Notes under the pieces: model-generated
The model's input: only the letters and a program-made list of their open reading frames with translations
Told to the model about the DNA's origin: nothing
Database searches by the model: none
NCBI GenBank assembly: GCA_937900695.1
Contig: CALCFD010000048.1
Location: forward strand, 22,064 to 86,063
Length of the DNA: 64,000 bases
Reading direction: 5' to 3'
DNA from: an uncultured Eubacterium sp.
GTDB taxonomy: Bacteria; Bacillota; Clostridia; Peptostreptococcales; Anaerovoracaceae
In this document: positions 49,826 through 57,017 of the stretch, in pieces
How the letters are laid out: each line of letters begins with the position of its first letter
Position numbering within the stretch: the first letter of the stretch is position 1
Program-made: the position numbers and the translations under genes

Positions 49826-50539
49826 ATGGATTTATCAGAAATTAAAGAAATAGCAGCAGAACACATAACCGAAGCCAAAGAAAGGTGCCCTGTATGCGGT
49901 GGCACTGGATACATCGAATGGACTGAAGACGGTTATGACTATGCTAAAGAATGCGAGTGTCTCACTAAAGAAAGAGACAAGGCAAAGCAAGACAAATATA
50001 TAGCCAATAGCGGTTTAGATGGGATATTTAAAACATATAACTTTAAAACCTACAAAGTAGATGACAAAGCTACTGAGGGAATTAAAAAAGCTGCACTTGA
50101 TTATGTGGATCACTTTAAAAACTATTGGTGGTTTATTAGTGGCAACAGCGGATGTGGTAAAACGCATATTACATCAGCAATATGCAAAAGGCTAATAGAT
50201 AAAGGCAATAGGCTTTATTACATGAAGTGGCGAGAAGAATCCACTAGACTTAAAAGCTTGATTAATGACAGTAGGTATGCTGAAGAAATTAGCAAGCTTA
50301 AAAGAGTGCCGGTGCTTTATGTAGATGACTTCTTTAAAGGGGCAGTAACTGAAGCAGATATAAAGCTAGCTTTTGAGATTATCAACGAGCGATACGTCAA
50401 TAGAATGCCGACGTTGTTCTCCAGTGAACGAAGCATAAACGAGCTTGCAGAAATTGACGAGGCAATCGCCGGCAGGATAAACGAAAGAGCTCAGCATTAC
50501 GCGTTAAATGTCAAGAGTATAGGTAATAGGAGGATGTAA
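49826..50539 (+). CDS. DnaC-like helicase loader
   Basis: 237 residues. An N-terminal zinc-knuckle-like CPVCGGTGY...CEC segment precedes an AAA+ domain with Walker A GNSGCGKTH near residue 107, Walker B VLYVDDFF near 170 and a late arginine in INERA. It loads the replicative helicase at the phage origin. The ribosome site is AGGAGTG. It overlaps the next gene by one base. Confidence 0.88.
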   Translation: MDLSEIKEIAAEHITEAKERCPVCGGTGYIEWTEDGYDYAKECECLTKERDKAKQDKYIANSGLDGIFKTYNFKTYKVDDKATEGIKKAALDYVDHFKNYWWFISGNSGCGKTHITSAICKRLIDKGNRLYYMKWREESTRLKSLINDSRYAEEISKLKRVPVLYVDDFFKGAVTEADIKLAFEIINERYVNRMPTLFSSERSINELAEIDEAIAGRINERAQHYALNVKSIGNRRM

Positions 50540-51063
50540 TGGAGTTGAAGATTGATAGATTAGGGAAAAAGGAAAACTTAGGGTTTGATTTTGCGCCTAA
50601 CACTTTGAAGGTTATACCAGGGTATCCTGACTATTGCATTGATATATTTGGGAATGTGATCAGCAACAAATGGCCTAATAAGCCTAAAGTTATGAAAAAG
50701 AAATTTCAAAATAAGACGGTTTTGACGGTGTGTCTTGATAGCGAAAATGGTGTTAAGAAATCAGAAAATGTAAGAAGGCTTGTATGGAAAACATTTAAAG
50801 GAGAAATTCCAAAAGGCAAATGCATAATCCATAAGAGTTGCGATATTTTCGATGATAGCTTAAGCAACTTGAAGATAGGTAAACCCCAAAAGAGTCTTGG
50901 AGCACCAGTCGCTAAAAAATATGAAGGGCGCACCGTTGCAGAATACTCAAACTGCAAAGAAGCAGCGAAAAAAGAAAATATCAACATTCATACTTTAAGA
51001 GCACGAATAAGAAATAAAACAAAGATAAATGGTTATACTTTTGAATTCCTTAAAGAGTTATAA
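50539..51063 (+). CDS. NUMOD4/HNH-type endonuclease-like protein, degenerate
   Basis: 174 residues. The NUMOD4 motif (VIPGYPDYCIDIFGNVIS) is followed by an HNH-like stretch (CIIHKSCDIFDDSLSNLKIG) and a C-terminal NUMOD1-like DNA-binding segment (EYSNCKEAAKKENINIHTL). The first HNH residues are changed from the usual HHID.N form, so nuclease activity is doubtful. This looks like a homing endonuclease that settled in the early operon. Confidence 0.75.
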   Translation: MELKIDRLGKKENLGFDFAPNTLKVIPGYPDYCIDIFGNVISNKWPNKPKVMKKKFQNKTVLTVCLDSENGVKKSENVRRLVWKTFKGEIPKGKCIIHKSCDIFDDSLSNLKIGKPQKSLGAPVAKKYEGRTVAEYSNCKEAAKKENINIHTLRARIRNKTKINGYTFEFLKEL

Positions 51064-51081
51064 ACTGCAAAGGAGGAATAA

Positions 51082-51372
51082 ATGGAAACTAAGATATGTA
51101 ATCAATGCAAAAGGGAATTGCCAGTCGATGAATTTTATTTGAGAAACAAAAACACAAATAAAAGAGTGGCTGTATGTAAAGAGTGTCGCAGAAAACAACA
51201 ACGCAAGTTTGATGGAAATAAGGGATGTAAAAAAAGCTATGACTTAGTAAATCCTACAACGCTTGAAATTGTTGAGACAATAAGACAAAACGAATTATTA
51301 AAAAGATTAGGGGTTAAAAATATAAATGATAGAACACACGTTGATGGTCTTTTGATAACAGAAAGAGAATAG
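51082..51372 (+). CDS. Small zinc-finger prophage protein
   Basis: 96 residues. Two CxxC pairs (CNQC near residue 6 and CKEC near 33) form a likely zinc finger of the KICNQCKRELP type. The C-terminus is helical. AGGAGG lies just before ATG 51082. Confidence 0.68.
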   Translation: METKICNQCKRELPVDEFYLRNKNTNKRVAVCKECRRKQQRKFDGNKGCKKSYDLVNPTTLEIVETIRQNELLKRLGVKNINDRTHVDGLLITERE

Positions 51373-51375
51373 GCA

Positions 51376-51432
51376 TATAATCCACGGGTAAGTATTCATA
51401 ACCTATCCCAAATAACTAATCCGTGGTTTATA
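51376..51432. promoter_or_regulatory. Hairpin after the zinc-finger gene
   Basis: TATAATCCACGG pairs with CCGTGGTTTATA in 11 of 12 positions around a 33-base loop. No T-run follows, so it is not a simple terminator. Confidence 0.5.
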
Positions 51433-51509
51433 AATAAAGTTATGCATTTCACGTTATTAGATTACATAATTTTTATTTTTATCCAAAATGCATAACAGAT
51501 TATTATAAA

Positions 51510-51606
51510 AGCCTGCTTTAGTTGATTATTCGTTATTACTAAATATTTCAATAAAATACACAAAACTATATATTGTTGCAAAATTGGTACGCAACTAAAG
51601 TAGGCT
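51510..51606. promoter_or_regulatory. Leader closed by a 15-bp stem before a small early gene
   Basis: AGCCTGCTTTAGTTG (51510-51524) pairs with CAACTAAAGTAGGCT (51592-51606); one pair is G-T. The 67-base loop is AT-rich. The second arm abuts the GGAG ribosome site of the gene at 51622. Confidence 0.65.
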
Positions 51607-51621
51607 GAAAGGAGTGACCAA

Positions 51622-51795
51622 ATGAAAACAACAACATTAATAAGCCATATTTTTAGAAACTATGAGATAGTTAAAAGTTTGATGGAGCAAAACGATACGC
51701 ACCAGCTACTTCTGCTATTAGATAGTTTTGAGAATTTAAAGAATATAGCAGATGAATATTTAGACAGGGGAAACTTTAAAGAATGTGGGGATTAG
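51622..51795 (+). CDS. Small prophage protein, 57 residues
   Basis: ATG 51622 follows AAAGGAGTG. The product is helical (SHIFRNYEIVKSLMEQNDTH...), with no family recognised. It lies behind the 15-bp stem leader. Confidence 0.6.
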   Translation: MKTTTLISHIFRNYEIVKSLMEQNDTHQLLLLLDSFENLKNIADEYLDRGNFKECGD

Positions 51796-51801
51796 AAAAT
51801 A

Positions 51802-52137
51802 ATGACTAATTTGGAATATTACAGAGAAAAAATAAAAGATTTTTTAGACGACAATTTGAGTTATCGATATGAGTTAAGCGATACATTTGGCTATGAAATA
51901 GACTATGGAGAAAATTATGTAAATAGATTTATTAACTGGTTGCTAGAAGAATACAAAGAACCTATCAAGCTAAAGCAGTGGGAGTATGACTTATTGAATA
52001 TATATGCGAATCCGAACTCTAAATTTAAAAGCCACACTCTATTGATGGAATTGTCAGCAATAGGACATTTTAAAGGTGTTGAAGATATTTCGATGACATC
52101 AAAAGAGATATTAGATATTTGTGAGGTGATGGAATAA
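51802..52137 (+). CDS. Prophage protein, unrecognised
   Basis: 111 residues, acidic, helical. It starts 6 bases after the preceding gene and overlaps the next one by one base (TAATG). No family is recognised. Confidence 0.62.
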   Translation: MTNLEYYREKIKDFLDDNLSYRYELSDTFGYEIDYGENYVNRFINWLLEEYKEPIKLKQWEYDLLNIYANPNSKFKSHTLLMELSAIGHFKGVEDISMTSKEILDICEVME

Positions 52138-52457
52138 TGGATGTAATGAAATTCATAATGACAAAAAATCGAATGTGTGAGGCAATGGAAACTTGTGCAA
52201 ATTGTCCCATAGATGGGCATAATCTCCGATGTGATTGTGTGGGTATTAGCAAGTCCGAACTGAAAGAGATGATAGAAATTATCGAACAGTGGAGCAAAGA
52301 GAATCCAGCAAAGACTTACAAAGATGATTTTTTAGAGAAGTTCCCAAATGCTGTAATTGCAGAAAACATATGTAGATACCATGTATATAAAACTGGTGGA
52401 TGTGACGGATTTACAGGGGATTGTGAACTGTGCTGGAATGAACCAATAGAGGAATAA
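52137..52457 (+). CDS. Cys-rich prophage protein
   Basis: 106 residues with ten Cys, including CANCPIDG, CDC and CELCW groups, suggesting zinc binding. The start overlaps the previous stop. Small proteins like this are common in early operons of clostridial phages. The function is unknown. Confidence 0.65.
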   Translation: MDVMKFIMTKNRMCEAMETCANCPIDGHNLRCDCVGISKSELKEMIEIIEQWSKENPAKTYKDDFLEKFPNAVIAENICRYHVYKTGGCDGFTGDCELCWNEPIEE

Positions 52458-52461
52458 CCAA

Positions 52462-52641
52462 ATGAAAATAAACGATTTCCCTTGCAAGGATTGTGAGAAT
52501 AGGCACTATAGTTGCCATGCTACATGCGAAAAATATCTAAAGGCTAAAGAAAAGAGAACTAAAAGAAACACTGAAAGAAGAGATGGCATAACGGCAGATA
52601 GTTTAAGTGGAAGAGTTAGAGGAATGAGGTGGTGGAGTTGA
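52462..52641 (+). CDS. Small Cys-rich prophage protein, 59 residues
   Basis: ATG 52462 opens a frame ending at TGA 52639-52641, coding for CKDCENRHYSCHATCEKYLK near the N-terminus and a basic C-terminal half. The stop overlaps the next start (TGATG). It is too short for many gene finders. The C-N-C-H pattern suggests a zinc finger. Confidence 0.65.
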   Translation: MKINDFPCKDCENRHYSCHATCEKYLKAKEKRTKRNTERRDGITADSLSGRVRGMRWWS

Positions 52642-52955
52642 TGGAACAAGAAATGTGGGAATTTTTCAATGCATTAGATAGCATTAAGAGGATTGCAAAC
52701 CATTATGGGCTTAAGCATCAGATAGGCAAAGCCAAAGAAGAGGTGCAAGAGTTATATACTGCATTGCTGGATTATCAAGAAGACGATTCAAGAGAAAATC
52801 TAAAAGCGATTATTACAGAAATAGCAGATGTGGAAATAATGACGGCACAGCTTAAATATCTTTTAGATGTAAAGGAAAAAGTCAATAAAGAAAAAACATA
52901 TAAAATAAATAGACAGTTAAAAAGAATTGAAAGGGAGAAAAAATATGTTGAATAA
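52641..52955 (+). CDS. MazG-like prophage protein
   Basis: 104 residues, helical. KAKEEVQELYTALLDY and ITEIADVEIMTAQL give the ExxE...ExxD metal-binding pattern of MazG-like pyrophosphohydrolases. ATG 52641 is preferred to the upstream GTG because it is coupled to the preceding stop. It may adjust nucleotide pools during phage growth. Confidence 0.72.
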   Translation: MEQEMWEFFNALDSIKRIANHYGLKHQIGKAKEEVQELYTALLDYQEDDSRENLKAIITEIADVEIMTAQLKYLLDVKEKVNKEKTYKINRQLKRIEREKKYVE

Positions 52956-53196
52956 ATGTAAGAAATTGGTTACAGATTATTTTAATGAAAGAGTAGAAAA
53001 AACAGCTAACAAAACTATATCAATAGATGATGTATTTGTTGTGTGGAGTTGCAAAACGTTACAGAATTTTAAAGCTTTATTATCAACAACAGTAGCAGAT
53101 GGAATGTACTACGAAATAACTTACAACGGAGACAAGAAAGAGTTTTACATTGACGCATATAAAAAATGGGAAAATGTATGTGTAAAAGAGGGCTAA
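52945..53196 (+). CDS. DUF6275-like prophage protein
   Basis: 83 residues. ISIDDVFVVWSCKTLQNFKAL and the YYEITYNGDKKEFYIDAYKKW ending match a small conserved phage protein group, listed as DUF6275. The ribosome site GGGAGAAA lies in the preceding gene. The function is unknown. Confidence 0.72.
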   Translation: MLNKCKKLVTDYFNERVEKTANKTISIDDVFVVWSCKTLQNFKALLSTTVADGMYYEITYNGDKKEFYIDAYKKWENVCVKEG

Positions 53197-53214
53197 GAAA
53201 AGGAGAAAAAAGTA

Positions 53215-53592
53215 ATGAATAACGTAGTACTTATTGGCAGACTAACAAAAGACCCTGAACTGAGATGGTCTAATGACTTAGCGGTTGCGAGATTTAGTGT
53301 TGCAGTTGATAGGAATGGCAAAGACAAGGGAACTGATTTCCCAAGTATCGTAGTGTTTAGTAAACAGGCTGAAAACTGTGAAAAGTACCTAACTAAAGGC
53401 AGAAAAGTGGCTATTCAGGGCCATATTCAAACTGGAAGCTATGAGAAAGATGGCAGAAAGGTTTATACAACAGATGTAGTTGCTGACAGGGTAGAGTTTT
53501 TAGAATGGGGAGATAGAGAAGAAAAGCCGACAAGCAACAGTGGTACTTTTGAAGGGTTTGAGGCAGTTGAAGATGATGATGTTCCCTTTTAG
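53215..53592 (+). CDS. ssb: Single-stranded DNA-binding protein
   Basis: 125 residues. The OB-fold begins NNVVLIGRLTKDPELRW, with VAIQGHIQTGSYEKDG and VVADRVEFLEW later. The acidic tail ends DDDVPF, the partner-binding tip of bacterial SSBs. AAAAGGAG precedes the start. It protects ssDNA in phage replication and recombination. Confidence 0.95.
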   Translation: MNNVVLIGRLTKDPELRWSNDLAVARFSVAVDRNGKDKGTDFPSIVVFSKQAENCEKYLTKGRKVAIQGHIQTGSYEKDGRKVYTTDVVADRVEFLEWGDREEKPTSNSGTFEGFEAVEDDDVPF

Positions 53593-53659
53593 ATCACCTT
53601 ATCAAGATGAAGGCGACGCATTAAGAAAATTTGCTGAATTAAGGAAGGTGATAAAATAA
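53573..53659 (+). CDS. Very short ORF coupling ssb and rusA, 28 residues
   Basis: A frame opening at ATG 53573 inside the end of ssb and ending at a TAA that overlaps the RusA-like start (TAATG). Its product (FRSPYQDEGDALRKFAEL) looks protein-like, but no ribosome site is clear. It may serve translational coupling. Confidence 0.3.
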   Translation: MMMFPFRSPYQDEGDALRKFAELRKVIK

Positions 53660-54066
53660 TGGGCGATTGGGACTGGGAGACAAATCCCGAACTTAAAATA
53701 ACGATAGATGTTAATCCAAGAACTAAGAAGAATAATCCTAGAATTGCAACGAGGGGAAACAGAAGAATAATACTACCAAGTGAAGCGTACGAGAAATACG
53801 AGGAAGAATGTGCACCATACCTAGAGGGACATAGTAATTTAGAAATTGATTATCCTATCAATGTAAAAGCTGTGTATTATAGAAGAACAAAACATAGGAT
53901 AGATTTATGCAATTTGCATGAAGCCTTATGTGATGTATTAGTAAGATACAAAATAGTTAAAGATGACAATGTTAACATAATCGAGACTATGGATGGTAGT
54001 AGAGTGGAGTATGACAAAGAATGGCCGAGAACGGAGATCACAATTACAAGGAGGAAAGCGAAATAA
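53659..54066 (+). CDS. rusA: RusA-like Holliday junction resolvase
   Basis: 135 residues. The RusA pattern is visible: an N-terminal beta strand with basic residues (NPRTKKNNPR), Asp in RIDLCNLHEALCDVL, then IVKDDNVNIIE. These acidic residues bind the metal. It resolves branched DNA made by phage recombination. GGAAGGTGAT precedes the start. It overlaps the methylase frame. Confidence 0.85.
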   Translation: MGDWDWETNPELKITIDVNPRTKKNNPRIATRGNRRIILPSEAYEKYEEECAPYLEGHSNLEIDYPINVKAVYYRRTKHRIDLCNLHEALCDVLVRYKIVKDDNVNIIETMDGSRVEYDKEWPRTEITITRRKAK

Positions 54067-55304
54067 GGAAATTAATAAATGATTTATTGGGCATTTCTGA
54101 AAGCTATGAGATGCCGACTAAGTTAATGACGATACTTGCAGACAAGAAGAACAGAGAAGAATTGTTTAATAAGTTCCTGGAAGAAAAGAAAGACTTATCG
54201 TACGACTGGTTTACTGATTACTATCAGGAAGAACAAGGAGACAGAAATGCTTTAAAACAAGATTTCACTCCTGATTGCATATGTGAAATTGTTAATAAGG
54301 TTAACGAAAAAGCAGATAAGATAGCAGATATATGTTCAGGTACTGGCGGTTTAACAATAAAATTGTGGAATGAAAATAGAGATGCATTCTTCCACTGTGA
54401 AGAAGTAGCAGCTAGAGCAGTACCTGTTTTGTTATTCAATTTGGCAATTAGAAACATAAGAGGCGAGGTAATACATGGTGATGTTTTAACAAGAAAAATA
54501 GAAAAGGTATACAGGTTAACACCGAGTGTTCAATATAGTGATATAGAAGTAACAAATGTGCCAACTGAACAGAAATATGAATCGGTGGTAATGAATCCAC
54601 CATACAGCTTAAAATGGAGCGGCGAAACAGATGAAAGGTTCGAAGAGTTTGGAGTGCCACCTAAAAGCAAAGCTGATTACTGCTTTATCCTGCATGGGCT
54701 CAACATGTTAGAGGATAACGGAAGACTATTAGCTATATTACCTCATGGAGTATTATTTCGTGGATCAGGCGAAGGAAAAATAAGAGAAAAACTTATAGAA
54801 AAAAACATGATAAGAAGTGTTATAGGTTTGCCAGACAATTTATTTTTAAATACGGGAATACCAGTATTGCTATTAGAACTGCGAAGACACAGTGGTGACT
54901 TATTAGTTATAGATGGCTCTAAAGAGTTTAAGAAAGACAAGCCAAACAACAAGATGACAGATGAGAATATCAACACAATTGTCACAGCGTATAAAATGCG
55001 CAGAAAAATAGATAAATTAGCAAATGTAGTGGATAAGAAGGAAATAGCGGAAAACGGTTACAACTTGAATATTCCGAGATATGTTGATACTTTTGAGCCT
55101 GAAGAGGTTCCCGATCTAGTAGAGTGCTTAAAAGAATTAAAAGAAATAAATAGGGATATTGAAAAAAGTGAAAAAGAACTATTAAAAATGCTAGAGCAAC
55201 TAACAGGAACCACACCAGAAGAAACAAAGGAACAAGAGGAAATAAATGAGATATACAAAAATTACATTGAAAGCAAGTACGGACAGATGGAGATAAAGCT
55301 ATGA
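54021..55304 (+). CDS. Type I-like N6-adenine DNA methyltransferase (HsdM-like)
   Basis: 427 residues. HsdM-like features are the FTPDCICEIV segment, motif I ADICSGTGGL, motif IV NPPY and the LPHGVLFRGSGE region. A C-terminal helical tail (EINRDIEKSEKELLKML) probably contacts the specificity subunit. The start at ATG 54021 lies 46 bases inside rusA with a poor ribosome site. A strong AGGAGG at 54051-54056 lies downstream with no in-frame ATG, so the true start is uncertain. No restriction subunit follows. It probably protects phage DNA. Confidence 0.85.
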   Translation: MAENGDHNYKEESEIRKLINDLLGISESYEMPTKLMTILADKKNREELFNKFLEEKKDLSYDWFTDYYQEEQGDRNALKQDFTPDCICEIVNKVNEKADKIADICSGTGGLTIKLWNENRDAFFHCEEVAARAVPVLLFNLAIRNIRGEVIHGDVLTRKIEKVYRLTPSVQYSDIEVTNVPTEQKYESVVMNPPYSLKWSGETDERFEEFGVPPKSKADYCFILHGLNMLEDNGRLLAILPHGVLFRGSGEGKIREKLIEKNMIRSVIGLPDNLFLNTGIPVLLLELRRHSGDLLVIDGSKEFKKDKPNNKMTDENINTIVTAYKMRRKIDKLANVVDKKEIAENGYNLNIPRYVDTFEPEEVPDLVECLKELKEINRDIEKSEKELLKMLEQLTGTTPEETKEQEEINEIYKNYIESKYGQMEIKL

Positions 55305-55732
55305 AAGAATATAAAATGACATACCTTAAAGATATCGCTAATATAAGCAGAGCGATAAAAGGTAAACAATATAAGGCTGGCACCATAACCATAGGATTAT
55401 CAGCTACGAGAGGTGAAGTTGGTTATTTGTATGAGGATGGAGAAGTGCCAACTAAGTGGGCAGTAGTTGAAGTAGGTGATGAGCATAACCATTTTTATAT
55501 TTATAATTCGATTTTAAAATTTTTTCCGAAATTTTATGCAGAGTGGAAGACAGGAATCAATCTTCAGATAGATAAGCTAGACTATCTTAAAATAGGAGTC
55601 CATGAAAGAAATGTCCAAGATTCTTATGCGGAAATGATAATGACAATGGATTTGGAACTACAAAAGGTAAAAAAAGAAAAAGAGATAATGGAAAATATGA
55701 AAAAATACTATTTATCAAAGTGTTTTGTGTGA
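55301..55732 (+). CDS. Half-size specificity subunit-like protein (HsdS-like)
   Basis: 143 residues, about one target-recognition domain plus one helix. LKDIANISRAIKGKQYKAG, a GLSATRGEVGYL segment and NLQIDKLDYLKIGV match HsdS target-recognition domains, and a coiled helix (DLELQKVKKEKEIMENMKKY) closes the protein. Full HsdS has two such halves. It overlaps the methylase stop (ATGA). Two copies could form a dimer reading a palindromic site. Confidence 0.75.
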   Translation: MKEYKMTYLKDIANISRAIKGKQYKAGTITIGLSATRGEVGYLYEDGEVPTKWAVVEVGDEHNHFYIYNSILKFFPKFYAEWKTGINLQIDKLDYLKIGVHERNVQDSYAEMIMTMDLELQKVKKEKEIMENMKKYYLSKCFV

Positions 55733-55743
55733 AAGGATAATAA

Positions 55744-55929
55744 ATGGATAAAGAGACGAGAAAAGTTTTAAAGCGATACTATAAAAGCAAAGGTGCTAAA
55801 CTAATCAATGTTAAAGAGTTGAAATCCTTTTATGTGGCAGAAATAATGCTAGAAGAACCTCAAAGTCATTTAGAGGTCACATATATCAGCAAGGAAGTGG
55901 TGCAAAGATGGAAAGAAGAGAATATGTAA
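55744..55929 (+). CDS. Small prophage protein, 61 residues
   Basis: Basic N-terminus (ETRKVLKRYYKSKGAK), otherwise unrecognised. GAAAGGAT precedes ATG 55744. It overlaps the next frame by 22 bases. Confidence 0.55.
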   Translation: MDKETRKVLKRYYKSKGAKLINVKELKSFYVAEIMLEEPQSHLEVTYISKEVVQRWKEENM

Positions 55930-56108
55930 TAGGAAATGGCAATGCGCCTAGTTGGTGCAGTAAAGACTTGAGAGAATACCAAAAGGTTGATGGTAGTGTT
56001 GGTTACGAACTACTAAGTGGTCATTGCCTTCATGAATTAAATAAGGGAGATAAGATAATCAGACAAGGTAGACATAGGTACAAATTCGAAAGGGCAAAAC
56101 ATGACTAA
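55908..56108 (+). CDS. Small prophage protein, 66 residues
   Basis: A frame starting at ATG 55908. The sequence has GNGNAPSWCSKDLREYQ and a late GDKIIRQGRHRYKF. The role is unknown. It overlaps both neighbours. Confidence 0.6.
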   Translation: MERREYVIGNGNAPSWCSKDLREYQKVDGSVGYELLSGHCLHELNKGDKIIRQGRHRYKFERAKHD

Positions 56109-56529
56109 AGCAGAGTTACAAAGACATTATTATTTAGCAAAAGAAGCAGAACAAATTAAGATAAAGCTTAATCAATTAAGAGCACAAAAGGATAATGTGA
56201 AGTCACCAATAATAGACGGAATGCCAAAGCAAATGAGCAATGGCAGTTCTATCGAAAGTCTAATTGTTAAATATGCAGAGTTAGAAAACAGCTACAAAGC
56301 AAAGCTATTTGAAATAGCAGAAGAACAGATGAAGATAGAAGATGCTATAGATTCATTGGAGCCAATAGAAAGGACATTGATTAGGTATCGTTATATAGAT
56401 CATTTAAAGTGGGAGAATATTTGCATTCTCATGAACTACTCATGGAGACAAGTTCATAATATCCATCATAGAGCTTTACAAAACTTATTAAATAATAGAA
56501 AAGAGTGCACACAATTGCACACAACATGA
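56101..56529 (+). CDS. Sigma-like late transcription regulator (DUF1492/ArpU-like)
   Basis: 142 residues. A helical N-terminal half is followed by a sigma-70 region 4-type helix-turn-helix (LEPIERTLIRYRYID, then WENICILMNYSWRQVHNIHHRAL). Small proteins of this type sit at the end of early operons in Firmicutes phages and activate the late (packaging and structural) genes. The terminase genes follow. The activity is inferred from family and position. Confidence 0.78.
   Translation: MTKAELQRHYYLAKEAEQIKIKLNQLRAQKDNVKSPIIDGMPKQMSNGSSIESLIVKYAELENSYKAKLFEIAEEQMKIEDAIDSLEPIERTLIRYRYIDHLKWENICILMNYSWRQVHNIHHRALQNLLNNRKECTQLHTT
56505..56520. promoter_or_regulatory. Inverted repeat upstream of a candidate late promoter
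   Basis: GTGCA-CACAAT-TGCAC, a 5-bp dyad 13 bases before the candidate -10 at 56533. It is a plausible activator site for the sigma-like regulator encoded just before it. Confidence 0.4.
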
Positions 56530-56546
56530 TGTTACAATAATATTGT
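56530..56546 (+). promoter_or_regulatory. Candidate late promoter, extended -10 with palindrome
   Basis: TGT-TACAAT at 56530-56538 with no good -35, as expected for an activated promoter. The 13-base palindrome ACAATA-A-TATTGT (56534-56546) overlaps the -10. Confidence 0.45.
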
Positions 56547-56586
56547 GGATGAATAAGCTTTTTCGGAATTCATTAGCACTCCTTGA

Positions 56587-56613
56587 AAGAAGTCGGTTAT
56601 CGGCTTCTTTTTT
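56587..56613 (+). terminator. Terminator before the packaging genes
   Basis: A 9-bp stem (AAGAAGTCG / CGGCTTCTT, one G-T pair), a GTTAT loop and six T. It lies between the early operon and terS. Confidence 0.85.
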
Positions 56614-56639
56614 ATTTAGTAAAGAAAGGTGGTGAGCCA

Positions 56640-57017
56640 ATGGCTAAAGGTAAATATCAAGAGTGGTTAGAGCCTGATGGCTTACTACTCTTAGAAGGAT
56701 GGGCTAGAGATGGCCTAACAGATGAACAGATAGCACATAATATGGGGATAGTGACATCAACTTTATATGATTGGAAAAAAAAGTACTCCGAGATTTCGGA
56801 GGCTTTAAAAAAGGGAAAAGAAGTTGTAGATATTGAAGTTGAAAATGCACTGCTAAAAAGCGCACTTGAAGGAAATATTACAGCACAAATATTTTGGCTG
56901 AAGAATAGAAAGCCAAATAGGTGGAGAGAAAAGCAGAGCATAGAACATACAGGAGAAGTATCAACAAAGCTATCTGATATTTTCAAACAAATAGGTGGTG
57001 AAGGACTTGAAGAGTAG
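56640..57017 (+). CDS. terS: Terminase small subunit
   Basis: 125 residues. The helix-turn-helix DGLTDEQIAHNMGIVTSTLYD at residues about 24-44 is split only by helix turns and is followed by the KNRKPNRWREKQ segment typical of Firmicutes small terminases. It recognises the packaging site. GAAAGGTGGTGA precedes ATG 56640, which replaces the longer frame upstream. It overlaps the large subunit by 23 bases. Confidence 0.88.
   Translation: MAKGKYQEWLEPDGLLLLEGWARDGLTDEQIAHNMGIVTSTLYDWKKKYSEISEALKKGKEVVDIEVENALLKSALEGNITAQIFWLKNRKPNRWREKQSIEHTGEVSTKLSDIFKQIGGEGLEE

Noticed and set aside
54982..55392. 136-residue minus-strand ORF opposite the methylase
   Set aside because: It is antisense to a gene with clear HsdM motifs and is composed of hydrophobic shadow codons.
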